The notes: generated by a model from the letters alone, not told the origin. Positions 44,042 to 52,762 are shown, numbered from the stretch's first letter. The stretch: DNA of 64,000 nucleotides from VXYK01 sp965221585 (GCA_965221585.1 OZ244898.1:1612001-1676000); one strand, 5' to 3'. Program-made: numbers and translations.

Positions 44042-45213
44042 AGTAGGGCCTCCTCGAACGGGTACGTCGATAGTCGCTGTGGGCCGTCGTCCGTGACCAG
44101 ATACATGTCCTCGAGCTTGACGCCCGGTCCGCCACGGTCCGAACCGACGAAGCTCTCGACGGTCAGCACGGAATTGGCCGCCAACTCACCGTCGTAGCCG
44201 TCGTTGGACCAGTCCTGTTGATAGGCGATCTTCGGGTACTCGTCGGTCATACCGACTCCGTGCGCCAGGCAGGTGTAGCGGTGCGCGCTGAACTCCTCTG
44301 CCTGTCGGAACGCCTTCTCGGATATCTCCCGGAAGCTCCGCCCAACTTCGAGCAGCATGGCATTGTGCGTGATCTCGGCGTGGGCCATCCGGTACAGCTC
44401 ACGTTGTTGCTCTGAGGGGCCGTCTCCTACCAGCCAGGTCCTGGAGATGTCTGCGCAATAGCCGAAGGGCCCGATCATGTCGGTATCGATTGCGACTAGG
44501 TCACCGGTTGCTATCTCGCGGTCGGTGGCCATCTGATACCAGGGGTTGGTGCGGGGTCCGCTGCAGAGCATGCGCGCGTCGATCCATTCGCCGTCATTGG
44601 CAACGTTCACCTGATGGAGCAGCGACAGCAGCTGGTTCTCGGTAACTCCGGGCTGGCTTGCCGAACGGATCAGGTCGATGGCTGCTTCCGCCACTGCGAT
44701 CGAGTGCCGCAGACACTGGATCTCTTCAGGGGATTTGACGTAGCGAGCCGCCTCCATGAGCGGTTCTGCGTCGATGACTCTCAGGCTCTGATCCCGCAGG
44801 GCATGGGTGACGCACGGGTTGACCGCTTCGATGGCGACCCGTGCCCCCCTGCCCGTCAACGCCAGAACATCAGCGGCGAAATCGCTGACGTTGGTCTCGA
44901 GGTCCAGTCCACCGTCGAAACTGTTCAGGGCATGACTCGGCGATCGCCTGGTGATCAACGGAGGCAGAGTTCCGTAGGCACCGTGCATGTCCATCGTGCC
45001 GTCGCGCTGCACGAACAGGTCGAACACTTGGATGTGCGACTGGTAGAGCGAGTATTCCCGCCAATCGGCTGCGTAGCGAAGGCTCACCGGGTTGAGCAGC
45101 ACCAGCAGGTCCACGTCCGCGATGTCCATCTGTTCAAGCACACGACCGAGCCGGTACGAGCGCAGCGCATCAACGTCGATGTCTGGTTTCGGCAGGACCG
45201 GCTCACCCGTCAT
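44038..45213 (-). CDS. dddP: DddP-like M24-family enzyme (DMSP lyase candidate)
   Basis: This 391-aa pita-bread-fold protein keeps all five metal ligands: Asp243 (I-D-T-D), Asp255 (CADISRT), His318 (HGVG), Glu353 (TVESFVG) and Glu368 (KLEDM), with Asp245 also present. Spacing equals that of Ruegeria/Roseobacter DddP (295, 297, 307, 371, 406, 421). The DddP residues Tyr366 and catalytic Asp377 also have matches (Tyr313, Asp324). Blocks such as GEWIDARMLCSGPRTNPWYQ and STYPFEEAL are very DddP-like, from remembered sequence. DddP cleaves DMSP to DMS and acrylate. It lacks about 45 N-terminal residues of DddP, and a related hydrolase role is possible. It is the first gene of the leftward operon. 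Confidence 0.75.
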   Translation of the reverse strand: MTGEPVLPKPDIDVDALRSYRLGRVLEQMDIADVDLLVLLNPVSLRYAADWREYSLYQSHIQVFDLFVQRDGTMDMHGAYGTLPPLITRRSPSHALNSFDGGLDLETNVSDFAADVLALTGRGARVAIEAVNPCVTHALRDQSLRVIDAEPLMEAARYVKSPEEIQCLRHSIAVAEAAIDLIRSASQPGVTENQLLSLLHQVNVANDGEWIDARMLCSGPRTNPWYQMATDREIATGDLVAIDTDMIGPFGYCADISRTWLVGDGPSEQQRELYRMAHAEITHNAMLLEVGRSFREISEKAFRQAEEFSAHRYTCLAHGVGMTDEYPKIAYQQDWSNDGYDGELAANSVLTVESFVGSDRGGPGVKLEDMYLVTDDGPQRLSTYPFEEALL

Positions 45214-45216
45214 TAG

Positions 45217-45260
45217 CAAACAAGTGTACCATATTCGTAGACATATGGTATGACTGTTTG
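45217..45260. promoter_or_regulatory. 44-bp inverted repeat in the divergent promoter
   Basis: CAAACAAGTGTACCATAT (45217-45234) and ATATGGTATGACTGTTTG (45243-45260) are inverted copies, 14 of 18 positions matching, around TCGTAGAC. The element fills the 55-bp gap between the dddP-like gene and the FAD enzyme gene and must overlap both promoters. It is strikingly AT-rich for this genome. The likely ligand is the RpiR-type regulator encoded two genes into the leftward operon. Confidence 0.75.
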
Positions 45261-45268
45261 GTACGATC

Positions 45269-47725
45269 GTGTCAATGGCGATTCCCGGGTCGGCTCAGGT
45301 GGTCATCGTGGGCGGGGGAATCTGCGGCGCGAGTCTTCTCTACCATCTCGCCCACGAAGGATGGAGCGACACGCTGCTCATCGAGAAGGCGGAGTTGACC
45401 TCCGGGTCGACCTGGCATGCAGCCGGCCAGATAACCCACTCGGTCTCGAGCTACACCCTTGCGAAGTTCCGGAAATACGGCTGTGAACTCTACGCGTCGC
45501 TTGAATCCGAGAGCGGCGTCTCCACCTCCTGGCACCGAAGCGGCAGCCTGCGCGTGGCCTACGAACCGATCGAGGTTGACTGGCTTCGCAGCCAACTCGG
45601 CGTGGCCGACTATGTGGGCAACCACATGGAATGGGTGGACCGCGAATTCGTAGCGGAACAGCACCCCTTCTATGTCACAGGCGAGATAATCGGAGCCGTC
45701 TGGACCCCCGACGACGGCCATGTCGACCCCAGCGGAGCCACCAACGCCATGATTGCCGTTGCCCGCAGCAAAGGAGCGCGGATCAGCCGTCGCAACCGGG
45801 TGCTCGCGATCAACCGTCGACCGGACGGCCAATTCGACGTTACGACCGAGGAGGGCACCGTGCGCGCCGAGCATGTCGTCAACGCTGCCGGATGCTACGC
45901 CCACCAGGTCGCAGCCATGGTCGGCCTGTCGGTTCCCATGGCCAACGCCCTACACAGCTACCTGATCACCGATGTCGTTCCTGAATTCTCCGATCTGGGC
46001 CGCGAGCTCCCGGTAATGCGCGACGACTACATCTCCGGCTATGTGCGTCAAGAGCAGCAGTCAAGCCTGATCGGAATCTACGAACAGCGCAACGCCGAGT
46101 CCGCCTGGCACGACGGCCCCGCCTGGTCTCTGGAGAATCCGCTCTTCCCCGCCGACTATGACCGCATCGGCTTCTGGCTGGCCCGCGCCTTCGAACGGGT
46201 ACCGATCCTCGAACCGCTCGGCATCAAGCAAGTGGTCAGAGGCGCGATAACCCACACACCCGACGGCGAGCCTCTGCTCGGACCCTCGGGCATCCCCAAC
46301 TATTGGATGATGACCGGTGTGCAGGTCGGTATTGCCGACGGTCCCGGCCTGGGCCGTGAACTGGCCCGCTGGATGGTGCACGGCGAGACCGAATTGAGCG
46401 TCCGCGCCTACGACGCCCGCCGCTTCGGTTTCGTGCCGTCAGATGACTCGATGCGCTATGGGCGGATCAAGGGGACCGAGGACTACGAGTACCGACACCA
46501 GACCCCGGTTCCAGGACTGGAGCACCCGGCCGCCCGCCCCTACCGGACCACCCCCCTCTATGAGCGTCTCCGCGACAAGGGAGCCGTGTTCACACAGGTC
46601 TACGGGTGGGAGCGGCCCAAGTGGTATCCGACGGTCGCTGGTCTGGCACAACGGGACGTCGTCGCGTTCCGCCACACGGACTGGTTCGATGTCGTGGCGC
46701 AGGAGTGCCGCGCCGTGCGGGAACGTGTCGGCATTCTCGACAGCACCGCCTTCGCCAAGTTCGACCTCGTGGGGCCCCAGGCAGCAGCGGTGCTCGACCA
46801 ACTCACAACCAACACGCTGCCCGCGGTCGGACGGATCTCTCTCAGCTATTTCCTCACACCGACGGGCCGCATCGAAGGGGAGGCCACCATCACCCGCCTC
46901 GCCGATGACCACTTCTATCTGGTCTCGGCCGCAGTGGGTGAACAGAAGGACCGCGAGTACTTCGAGACCCACTGGCCCGCCGGCGCAGGGGCCGAGCTGC
47001 GGGTCCGCTCGAACGATCTCGGAGTCGTCGCCATCGCCGGCCCCGGGGCCCGCCGGCTGCTGTCGAGGTGCACAGACGACGATCTGCACAACCAGAAGTT
47101 CCCATGGCTCAGCGCAGCCGACATCACGGTCGCCGGCGTCGATGTGCGGGCGCTTCGAGTCGGTTTCGTCGGTGAACTGGGCTGGGAGTTGCACGCCCCC
47201 ACCGACGATCTGGGGACAATCTACGACGCGCTGTGGGAGGCCGGTCAGGACCTCGGCGTCGCCAATGTCGGCAATCATGCACTCGACTCTCTGCGCATGG
47301 AGAAGCAGTACATGATCAGCCGCGACCTCACCCACGACGTCGGCCCAGACGAGGCCGGTCTGCAACGTTTCGTCAAGGTCGACAAGGGCGACTTCGTGGG
47401 CCGCGATGCTCTCCTCGAACGGCGGGAGCAGGTTATGTCAGGCCGACGACCCTACCTGTGGCAACTCGCCTACCTGGCGATCGACAGCGACGACGCCGAT
47501 GTGCACAGCGGCGACGGGGTATACGCCGGAGGCGAACCGGTCGGTCTGATCACCACCGGCTCATACGGACACCATGTCGCGCAGGGCTTGGGTTTCGCCT
47601 ATCTGGCCCCTTCCAGGGCGGTCGCAGGCACTGAACTCGAGGTGCGGGTTGTGGGCGAACTTCGCCCGGCGCGGGTGCTTGACAAACCAATCTACGATCC
47701 CACCAGTGCGCGGCTGCGCATGTGA
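45269..47725 (+). CDS. FAD-dependent dimethylglycine/sarcosine dehydrogenase-like protein with GcvT domain
   Basis: This 818-aa protein has an N-terminal DAO-type FAD domain (VVIVGGGICGASLLYHLA; STWHAAGQ with the histidine that binds FAD covalently in relatives) and a C-terminal GcvT-like folate domain (GRIEGEATITRLADDHFYLV, VVAIAGPGARRLL, LGWELHAPTDDL). Such enzymes oxidise an N-methyl group and pass the one-carbon unit to tetrahydrofolate. The substrate is an N-methylated amine or amino acid; a role in demethylating the Rieske product is an inference. The start is GTG at 45269 (ATG at 45275 also possible), right after the inverted repeat. It is the first gene of the rightward operon. Confidence 0.88.
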   Translation: MSMAIPGSAQVVIVGGGICGASLLYHLAHEGWSDTLLIEKAELTSGSTWHAAGQITHSVSSYTLAKFRKYGCELYASLESESGVSTSWHRSGSLRVAYEPIEVDWLRSQLGVADYVGNHMEWVDREFVAEQHPFYVTGEIIGAVWTPDDGHVDPSGATNAMIAVARSKGARISRRNRVLAINRRPDGQFDVTTEEGTVRAEHVVNAAGCYAHQVAAMVGLSVPMANALHSYLITDVVPEFSDLGRELPVMRDDYISGYVRQEQQSSLIGIYEQRNAESAWHDGPAWSLENPLFPADYDRIGFWLARAFERVPILEPLGIKQVVRGAITHTPDGEPLLGPSGIPNYWMMTGVQVGIADGPGLGRELARWMVHGETELSVRAYDARRFGFVPSDDSMRYGRIKGTEDYEYRHQTPVPGLEHPAARPYRTTPLYERLRDKGAVFTQVYGWERPKWYPTVAGLAQRDVVAFRHTDWFDVVAQECRAVRERVGILDSTAFAKFDLVGPQAAAVLDQLTTNTLPAVGRISLSYFLTPTGRIEGEATITRLADDHFYLVSAAVGEQKDREYFETHWPAGAGAELRVRSNDLGVVAIAGPGARRLLSRCTDDDLHNQKFPWLSAADITVAGVDVRALRVGFVGELGWELHAPTDDLGTIYDALWEAGQDLGVANVGNHALDSLRMEKQYMISRDLTHDVGPDEAGLQRFVKVDKGDFVGRDALLERREQVMSGRRPYLWQLAYLAIDSDDADVHSGDGVYAGGEPVGLITTGSYGHHVAQGLGFAYLAPSRAVAGTELEVRVVGELRPARVLDKPIYDPTSARLRM

Positions 47726-47743
47726 GCGAACGGAGCGCGAACG

Positions 47744-48544
47744 ATGCCATCCACCACCGTCAACCCTCGGCACCGGCGATACCGGGCCTACACGGGTTTC
47801 GTCACAACCCCTGGATACTTCGACGACAGCCCCCAGCAGTTCCTCGACGCGGCTCCGTCGGCAACGGGCATCCTGCAGCGGGTCCTGCACGTCCCCGACT
47901 ACCGTTACGAACTCGAGGACCGTGCCGACAATTTCGGGTTGCTCGAGGAAGCGGCCGAGTGTCTGGCTCTGTCCCACTGCGAGGTGATCGGCCAGGTCGG
48001 GTCCAACTGGGTCCACTGCCAGGGCACCGGCCCCGATGAGATCGTCGCCTTCTGCGATGATCTGTCGGCCCGGATCGGGGCTCGTTTCCTGATGGCGGGT
48101 CAGTGCCTCGTTGAAGGCCTTCGCACCGTCGGCGCATCCAGGATCACGATCGCCAACGGGTACTTCCGGCCCGACTGGTCCGCTGGGATCAACAGCTATC
48201 TCGAGGCGGCCGGGTTCGAGATCCTCTACGCAGGGGACCTGATCGATCAGGGTCTCGTCGCTGACCACGAGGAGAAGCTCTCGGTCGAGGCCGCGACCCT
48301 GTGGGACTATCCCAACCACCTGATGGTTGCCGCTGCCGTCAAAGCACACGAGAGCGCGCCGCATGCGGATGCGATCGTCCAGACCGGAGCCGGTTTCCGA
48401 ATGCTCGGCGTTGTCGACACGGTCGAGGGGCTCACCGACACGCCGGTGGTCGCCTCGGACGTCGCCCTCTATTGGGCGATGCTCAAAGAGCTGGGACTGC
48501 AGGCGAACCCTGGATACGGCGTGCTCATGTCGGAGTGCCTGTGA
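47744..48544 (+). CDS. Asp/Glu racemase superfamily protein, AMDase/maleate-isomerase-like
   Basis: This 266-aa protein resembles arylmalonate decarboxylase and maleate isomerase in layout (RIGARFLMAGQCLVEGLRTVGASRITIANGYF, TDTPVVASDVALYWAML). The catalytic cysteine positions seem changed: the region usually reading C-G-G-L has QTGAGFRML, and the first Cys site seems to be Gly (GQVGSNW). So it may use other chemistry or be a binding protein. It starts 18 nt after the FAD enzyme gene and overlaps the next gene by 4 nt. Confidence 0.72.
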   Translation: MPSTTVNPRHRRYRAYTGFVTTPGYFDDSPQQFLDAAPSATGILQRVLHVPDYRYELEDRADNFGLLEEAAECLALSHCEVIGQVGSNWVHCQGTGPDEIVAFCDDLSARIGARFLMAGQCLVEGLRTVGASRITIANGYFRPDWSAGINSYLEAAGFEILYAGDLIDQGLVADHEEKLSVEAATLWDYPNHLMVAAAVKAHESAPHADAIVQTGAGFRMLGVVDTVEGLTDTPVVASDVALYWAMLKELGLQANPGYGVLMSECL

Positions 48545-49281
48545 CCAGGATCCTGGCGCTCTGGGCTGTGCCAAGATCAACGTCGACCGCGTTCGAATGG
48601 ATGATGCGCATGCGTGGGGACATGACCTGCTTCCATGAGCCCTTCGGAGAGGTCTGGTACCAGGGTGAATCACCTGATTGGCCCAGGCTTCAAGCAGACA
48701 GCGTGCGGACCCCCGGGCTCACCTACGAATCCGCGTGGGCGGAGGTGCAGGCCGCGGCGAGGCAAGGCCCGGTATTCATCAAGGACTTCCCCCACTACCT
48801 CGACGCAATGTGGAGCGACACCTTCTTTGACTGTTTCACCCACAGTTTCTTGATCCGCCACCCAGCCAAGGCCGTGGCCTCGATGCACAAGCACTGGCCC
48901 GACTTCCACGTCGCCGAAACCGGTTTCGCCGAGCAGCGCGCGCTCTTCGATTATCTGACTTCCAGACACGGCCGACCGCCCCCGGTGATCGACAGCGACG
49001 ACCTGTTGGTGGATCCTCCGGCGGTTGTGGAGGCCTGGTGCGAAGCGATGGGTATCCCCTTCATTGCCGAAGCGTTGCGATGGACTCCAGGGGAACGCCG
49101 TGAAGTGAGCTGGTGGGACGGTGGATCGTTCCATGAGAACCTGCGCAATTCCTGCGGGCTGGAACCTCAACAACGGGTCGAGATCGATCTTGACGGAGCA
49201 CCGGTGCGTGTTCGCGAGGTGTCGGAAATGCTGCTCCCCCACTACGAGCATCTGTTCGCTCATCGGATCGGTGTGCGATGA
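48541..49281 (+). CDS. Sulfotransferase-like P-loop protein
   Basis: A GTG at 48541 overlapping the previous stop gives 246 aa. The N terminus ILALWAVPRSTSTAFEWMM matches the 5'-phosphosulfate loop of sulfotransferase-fold proteins, and HSFLIRHPAKAVASMHKHW matches the 3'-phosphate motif. It belongs to the small group often labelled branched-chain-aminotransferase-like sulfotransferases, whose activity is mostly untested. It is coupled on both sides (4-nt overlaps) within the rightward operon. Confidence 0.8.
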   Translation: MTRILALWAVPRSTSTAFEWMMRMRGDMTCFHEPFGEVWYQGESPDWPRLQADSVRTPGLTYESAWAEVQAAARQGPVFIKDFPHYLDAMWSDTFFDCFTHSFLIRHPAKAVASMHKHWPDFHVAETGFAEQRALFDYLTSRHGRPPPVIDSDDLLVDPPAVVEAWCEAMGIPFIAEALRWTPGERREVSWWDGGSFHENLRNSCGLEPQQRVEIDLDGAPVRVREVSEMLLPHYEHLFAHRIGVR

Positions 49282-50486
49282 CCACGGTCGCCGAGATTGT
49301 CTCCGATGACCTGTGCGTGGGCTGCGGACTTTGCGAGGCGGTCAGCGAGGGCCGGGTGCGAATGGCTTTGACCCCCGGCGGTTCCCTGCGGCCGTCTCCG
49401 GTCGATGCGTTCACTGCCGAACAAGAAGCAACGATCATTGCAAGCTGCCCCGGGGTCGTGGCCGAGGCTCGATCTGAGACCCACCTGGGGTTGGACACCG
49501 TCTGGGGGCATCACGGCACCATGCGATACGCCTGGGCCGCAGACCCCAAGGTGCGATTCGAAGCAGCGACCGCAGGCGTGCTCACCGCCCTCGGCCAGTA
49601 TCTGCTTGACACGGAGACGGCATACTTCGTCCTCCACACGGGCGCAGACCCAGACCAGCCGATGCAGAACCGTTGGGTTGTCAGCGAATCGCCCGCTCAG
49701 GTTCAAGCCAACACCGGCTCGAGATACGCGCCGACGGCGCCGCTGGCAGGACTCGAGCAGGCACTTGCACGAAGGCAACCCTTCGCGGTTATCGCCAAGC
49801 CCTGTGACCTCGGAGCACTGCACCGCTTGAGCAAGCTTGATTCTCGCATAGATCAGTTGGTGGTAGCGCGGCTGGCCATGGTGTGTGGGGGCCAATCACG
49901 ACTGACCAAGTCGCGTTTGCTGTTGAACGACTTGGGGGTGGATGAGTCCGATGTGTCGATGATTCGATATCGAGGCCACGGGAATCCTGGACCGACGAGG
50001 GTCGAAACCAAACAGGGTGAGGCCTTCGAGGTCGGCTACCTGCAAATGTGGGAGGACGAGGGAACCTGGGATGTGGAGACCCGCTGCAAGATCTGCCCCG
50101 ATGCGCTCGGTGAGGCGTCCGATGTGGCGGTGGCTGACGTCTGGCCCGGCGGAGCGCCAACCGGCGAGGACGAGGGTTATAGCGGCATCATCGTTCGCAG
50201 CGACGCCGGCGAGGCTCTGATCGCCGGCGCTCGCCACGATGGTTACGTGGTTCTCGGCGAGGCGATCAGTCCGCGAGAATTCGATGACCTGCAACCCCAC
50301 CAAGTCCGCAAGAAGGTGGCGCTGGCGGCCCGCTACGAGGGCATGGCCGACGCTGGTGTTGCACCCCTGACCACCCACGGGTTGCGAGTGACCGAACTCG
50401 GCAGCCGCTTGACGGCGGAGGAGCACACCGTACAGCGCGAAGGCACCGCCGCCCGGATGCAGAAAGCCCGACAACATGCGGATTGA
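49278..50486 (+). CDS. FrhB-like Fe-S flavoprotein (F420 hydrogenase/dehydrogenase beta family)
   Basis: This 402-aa protein has a ferredoxin-like N terminus (DDLCVGCGLCEAV), the FrhB core (AWAADPKVRFEAATAGVLTALGQYLL, KPCDLGALHRL) and a second cysteine cluster (ETRCKICPDALGEASDVAVADVWPG). Members pass electrons between flavin, Fe-S clusters and F420 or ferredoxin. In this operon it might be the electron donor for the Rieske oxygenase or acceptor for the FAD dehydrogenase; that is speculation. It overlaps the next gene by 11 nt. Confidence 0.85.
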   Translation: MTTVAEIVSDDLCVGCGLCEAVSEGRVRMALTPGGSLRPSPVDAFTAEQEATIIASCPGVVAEARSETHLGLDTVWGHHGTMRYAWAADPKVRFEAATAGVLTALGQYLLDTETAYFVLHTGADPDQPMQNRWVVSESPAQVQANTGSRYAPTAPLAGLEQALARRQPFAVIAKPCDLGALHRLSKLDSRIDQLVVARLAMVCGGQSRLTKSRLLLNDLGVDESDVSMIRYRGHGNPGPTRVETKQGEAFEVGYLQMWEDEGTWDVETRCKICPDALGEASDVAVADVWPGGAPTGEDEGYSGIIVRSDAGEALIAGARHDGYVVLGEAISPREFDDLQPHQVRKKVALAARYEGMADAGVAPLTTHGLRVTELGSRLTAEEHTVQREGTAARMQKARQHAD

Positions 50487-51588
50487 GCGGATCAACGTCT
50501 GGGCGCTCGAGTTGCCTCTGTCACGCCCCTATTCGTTGTCGGGCGGTCGTCTGCATTTTGATCGGCTGGACTCCACCCTTGTGAGGCTCGACACCGACGA
50601 GGGCGTCAGCGGCTGGGGTGAGGCCTGTCCGTGGGGTTCCACCTATCTTCCAGCCTTCGCCCGAGGGATCAGAGCGGGAATCGAGGAGCTGGCACCGGCG
50701 ATCCTGGGCCAGGATCCTCGCCGCACCGAGGTTGTCTACCAGGCCATGAATCGGGCGCTTCCCGGTCACCCCTACGTCAAGTCCGCGATCGACATGGCCT
50801 GTTGGGATCTGGCCGCGCTCTCGGCCGGGCTCCCCCTGTGTGATCTGTTCGGTGGTCGTACCGACGGTGAGGTCCGGTTGCATTCGTCGATCCCGTCGGG
50901 CACGACCGCGCACATCCAAGCAGAGATCGAGATCGCCCGCGACCACGGTTACACATTTCATTCGGTGAAGATCGGTGGCGATCCCGACGGAGACATCGAG
51001 CGTATGCGTGCCATCGACCGGCACATGCTCGACAGCGAGGAGTTGACCTTCGACTGCAACCGGTCCTGGCTGCCCTCCGAAGCGATCACCGCGCTCAACG
51101 CCACCCGTGAACTGAACCGAGTCATCGAGCAGCCCTGCGACACCATCGAGCAGCATCTGCAGGTGCGGCGCAACGTGTCGCAGCCGCTGGCGATCGACGA
51201 GTCGCTCAAGACGATTCCCGACCTGTTGCGGATCATCGAGACCGGTGCCTGTGAGGTGGTGGGGATGAAACTAACTCGGGTCGGCGGGCTCTCCGTGGCC
51301 CGAAGGATCCGCGACCTGTGCATCGAGGCCGGCATCTCCATGAACATTGAGGACACGGGCGGCACCACCCTGCAGGCGACCGCCGCGGTGCACCTGGCGC
51401 AGGCCACGCCCGAGCCGTTCAGGCGCGCAACCTGGCTGTGCTTCGACAAGCTGACCCTCAATCCGGTCGATGCCGGCGCGGTGAACCACAACGGCTGGAC
51501 GGCCGCACCAGAGTCTGCAGGCATAGGAGCCTTCCCGGATGAGGCCGCGCTGGGAGACCCTCTGGCCGTCTACCGTTACGACCCCTGA
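50476..51588 (+). CDS. Mandelate racemase/muconate-lactonizing enzyme family protein (racemase/epimerase-like)
   Basis: This 370-aa enolase-superfamily protein has metal ligands Asp193 (TFDCNRSW), Glu218 (VIEQPC) and Asp241 (AIDESL), with likely catalytic Lys165 (FHSVKIGG) and Lys265 (GMKLTRVGG) on opposite faces. Two lysines fit 1,1-proton transfer, as in racemases and hydroxyproline-betaine 2-epimerase (HpbD), which also works beside Rieske and dehydrogenase-type demethylases. The substrate is therefore plausibly a betaine or N-methyl amino acid, not proven. It ends the rightward operon and converges on the ABC ATPase gene. Confidence 0.87.
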   Translation: MRIERINVWALELPLSRPYSLSGGRLHFDRLDSTLVRLDTDEGVSGWGEACPWGSTYLPAFARGIRAGIEELAPAILGQDPRRTEVVYQAMNRALPGHPYVKSAIDMACWDLAALSAGLPLCDLFGGRTDGEVRLHSSIPSGTTAHIQAEIEIARDHGYTFHSVKIGGDPDGDIERMRAIDRHMLDSEELTFDCNRSWLPSEAITALNATRELNRVIEQPCDTIEQHLQVRRNVSQPLAIDESLKTIPDLLRIIETGACEVVGMKLTRVGGLSVARRIRDLCIEAGISMNIEDTGGTTLQATAAVHLAQATPEPFRRATWLCFDKLTLNPVDAGAVNHNGWTAAPESAGIGAFPDEAALGDPLAVYRYDP

Positions 51589-51613
51589 GTCGCGGCTACT
51601 CCCAGATCGACCC

Positions 51614-52762
51614 CTAATCCCAGATGGAATTGTGGGTGTCGAGGTCGAAGAAGTGGAGGTTGCCGACTGTCACCGCCACTTCCACCCGGTCACCGGCTCG
51701 GCAGGTGCTGCGCGGGTCGAATCGGGCCACCGCACCACCACGGGCGTCATCGGCGGCATCGGGGTTGCCGGGGTCCGCCTGTTGTGCGTCGAGCTCGAAA
51801 TGGGTGACGATCTCGCTGCCGAGCGCTTCGGTGAGATCCACCGTCGAGGTGATCGTCGTGCCCGCCTCGATGTCTGACGCCAGTGTGGCGTCCTCGAGGT
51901 CCTCGGGCCGCACACCGACGATGACTGTGGAGTTGTCATAGGCACGGAGTCCGGGCCGCTTCTCGAAAGTGGATCCCGGCAGCGTGAGACGGTGCGAGCC
52001 GAATCGGATCTCTTTGCCCTCGAGCGTCGCTTCGAAGAGGTTCATCGACGGCGAGCCGATGAAGGCCGCCACGAACACGTTGGTCGGCCGGTCATAGAGT
52101 CGCTGCGGCGTGTCGACCTGTTGGAGGTACCCGTCCTTGAGGACCGCCACACGGTCGCCCATCGTCATCGCCTCGACCTGGTCGTGGGTGACGTAGATGG
52201 TGGTCACCCCGAGCTGCCTCTGGAGCCTGGAGATGTCGGCTCGCATCTGGACCCGCAGCTTGGCGTCGAGGTTCGAGAGGGGCTCGTCCATCAGGAACGC
52301 TGCGGGTTTGCGAACGATCGCACGACCCATGGCAACACGTTGACGCTGACCGCCCGACAGGTGCCCCGGTTTCTTGTCGAGCTGCTCCGACAGCTCGAGC
52401 ATCTGTGCGGCCTCCGAGACCCGCCGGGTGATCTCCTTCTTGGGCACCTTGGCCAGCTTCAGTGCGAAGCCGATGTTCTCGGCCACGGTCTTGTGCGGAT
52501 ACAGCGCGTAGTTCTGGAAGACCATGGCGATGTCGCGGTTCTTCGGCTCCACATCGTTGACCACCCGGTCGCCGATGCGCATCTCTCCAGCCGTGATCTC
52601 CTCGAGGCCGGCGACCATCCGCAGAGCGGTTGACTTCCCGCAACCGGAAGGCCCGACGAGGACCAGGAACTCCCCGTCCTCGACTTCCAGACTGAGGTCG
52701 TAGATCGCCTGGAAATCGTTGGGATAGATCTTGTCGACACGGTCGATCGATATTGATGTCAT
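51614..52762 (-). CDS. ABC sugar transporter ATP-binding protein (MalK/UgpC/MsmK type)
   Basis: This 382-aa ATPase has Walker A GPSGCGKSTALR, signature LSGGQRQRVAMGRAIV, Walker B AAFLMDEPLSNLDAKLR and switch His in YVTHDQVEAMTMGD, followed by a C-terminal regulatory OB domain (TIVGVRPEDLEDA). It energises the two permeases encoded upstream. It is the last gene of the glucan operon, overlapping the 1145-aa gene by ATGA. The C-terminal domain is of the type that allows sharing between several sugar importers. Confidence 0.94.
   Translation of the reverse strand: MTSISIDRVDKIYPNDFQAIYDLSLEVEDGEFLVLVGPSGCGKSTALRMVAGLEEITAGEMRIGDRVVNDVEPKNRDIAMVFQNYALYPHKTVAENIGFALKLAKVPKKEITRRVSEAAQMLELSEQLDKKPGHLSGGQRQRVAMGRAIVRKPAAFLMDEPLSNLDAKLRVQMRADISRLQRQLGVTTIYVTHDQVEAMTMGDRVAVLKDGYLQQVDTPQRLYDRPTNVFVAAFIGSPSMNLFEATLEGKEIRFGSHRLTLPGSTFEKRPGLRAYDNSTVIVGVRPEDLEDATLASDIEAGTTITSTVDLTEALGSEIVTHFELDAQQADPGNPDAADDARGGAVARFDPRSTCRAGDRVEVAVTVGNLHFFDLDTHNSIWD

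Noticed and set aside
44038..45213. Ectoine hydrolase (DoeA) or ordinary Xaa-Pro dipeptidase
   Set aside because: Conserved blocks and the Tyr/Asp positions match DddP better than what I remember of DoeA; still, activity is not proven.
45269..47725. DMSP demethylase DmdA
   Set aside because: DmdA is a lone GcvT-fold protein; this one has a full N-terminal FAD domain with the covalent-FAD histidine motif, so it belongs with dimethylglycine/sarcosine dehydrogenases.
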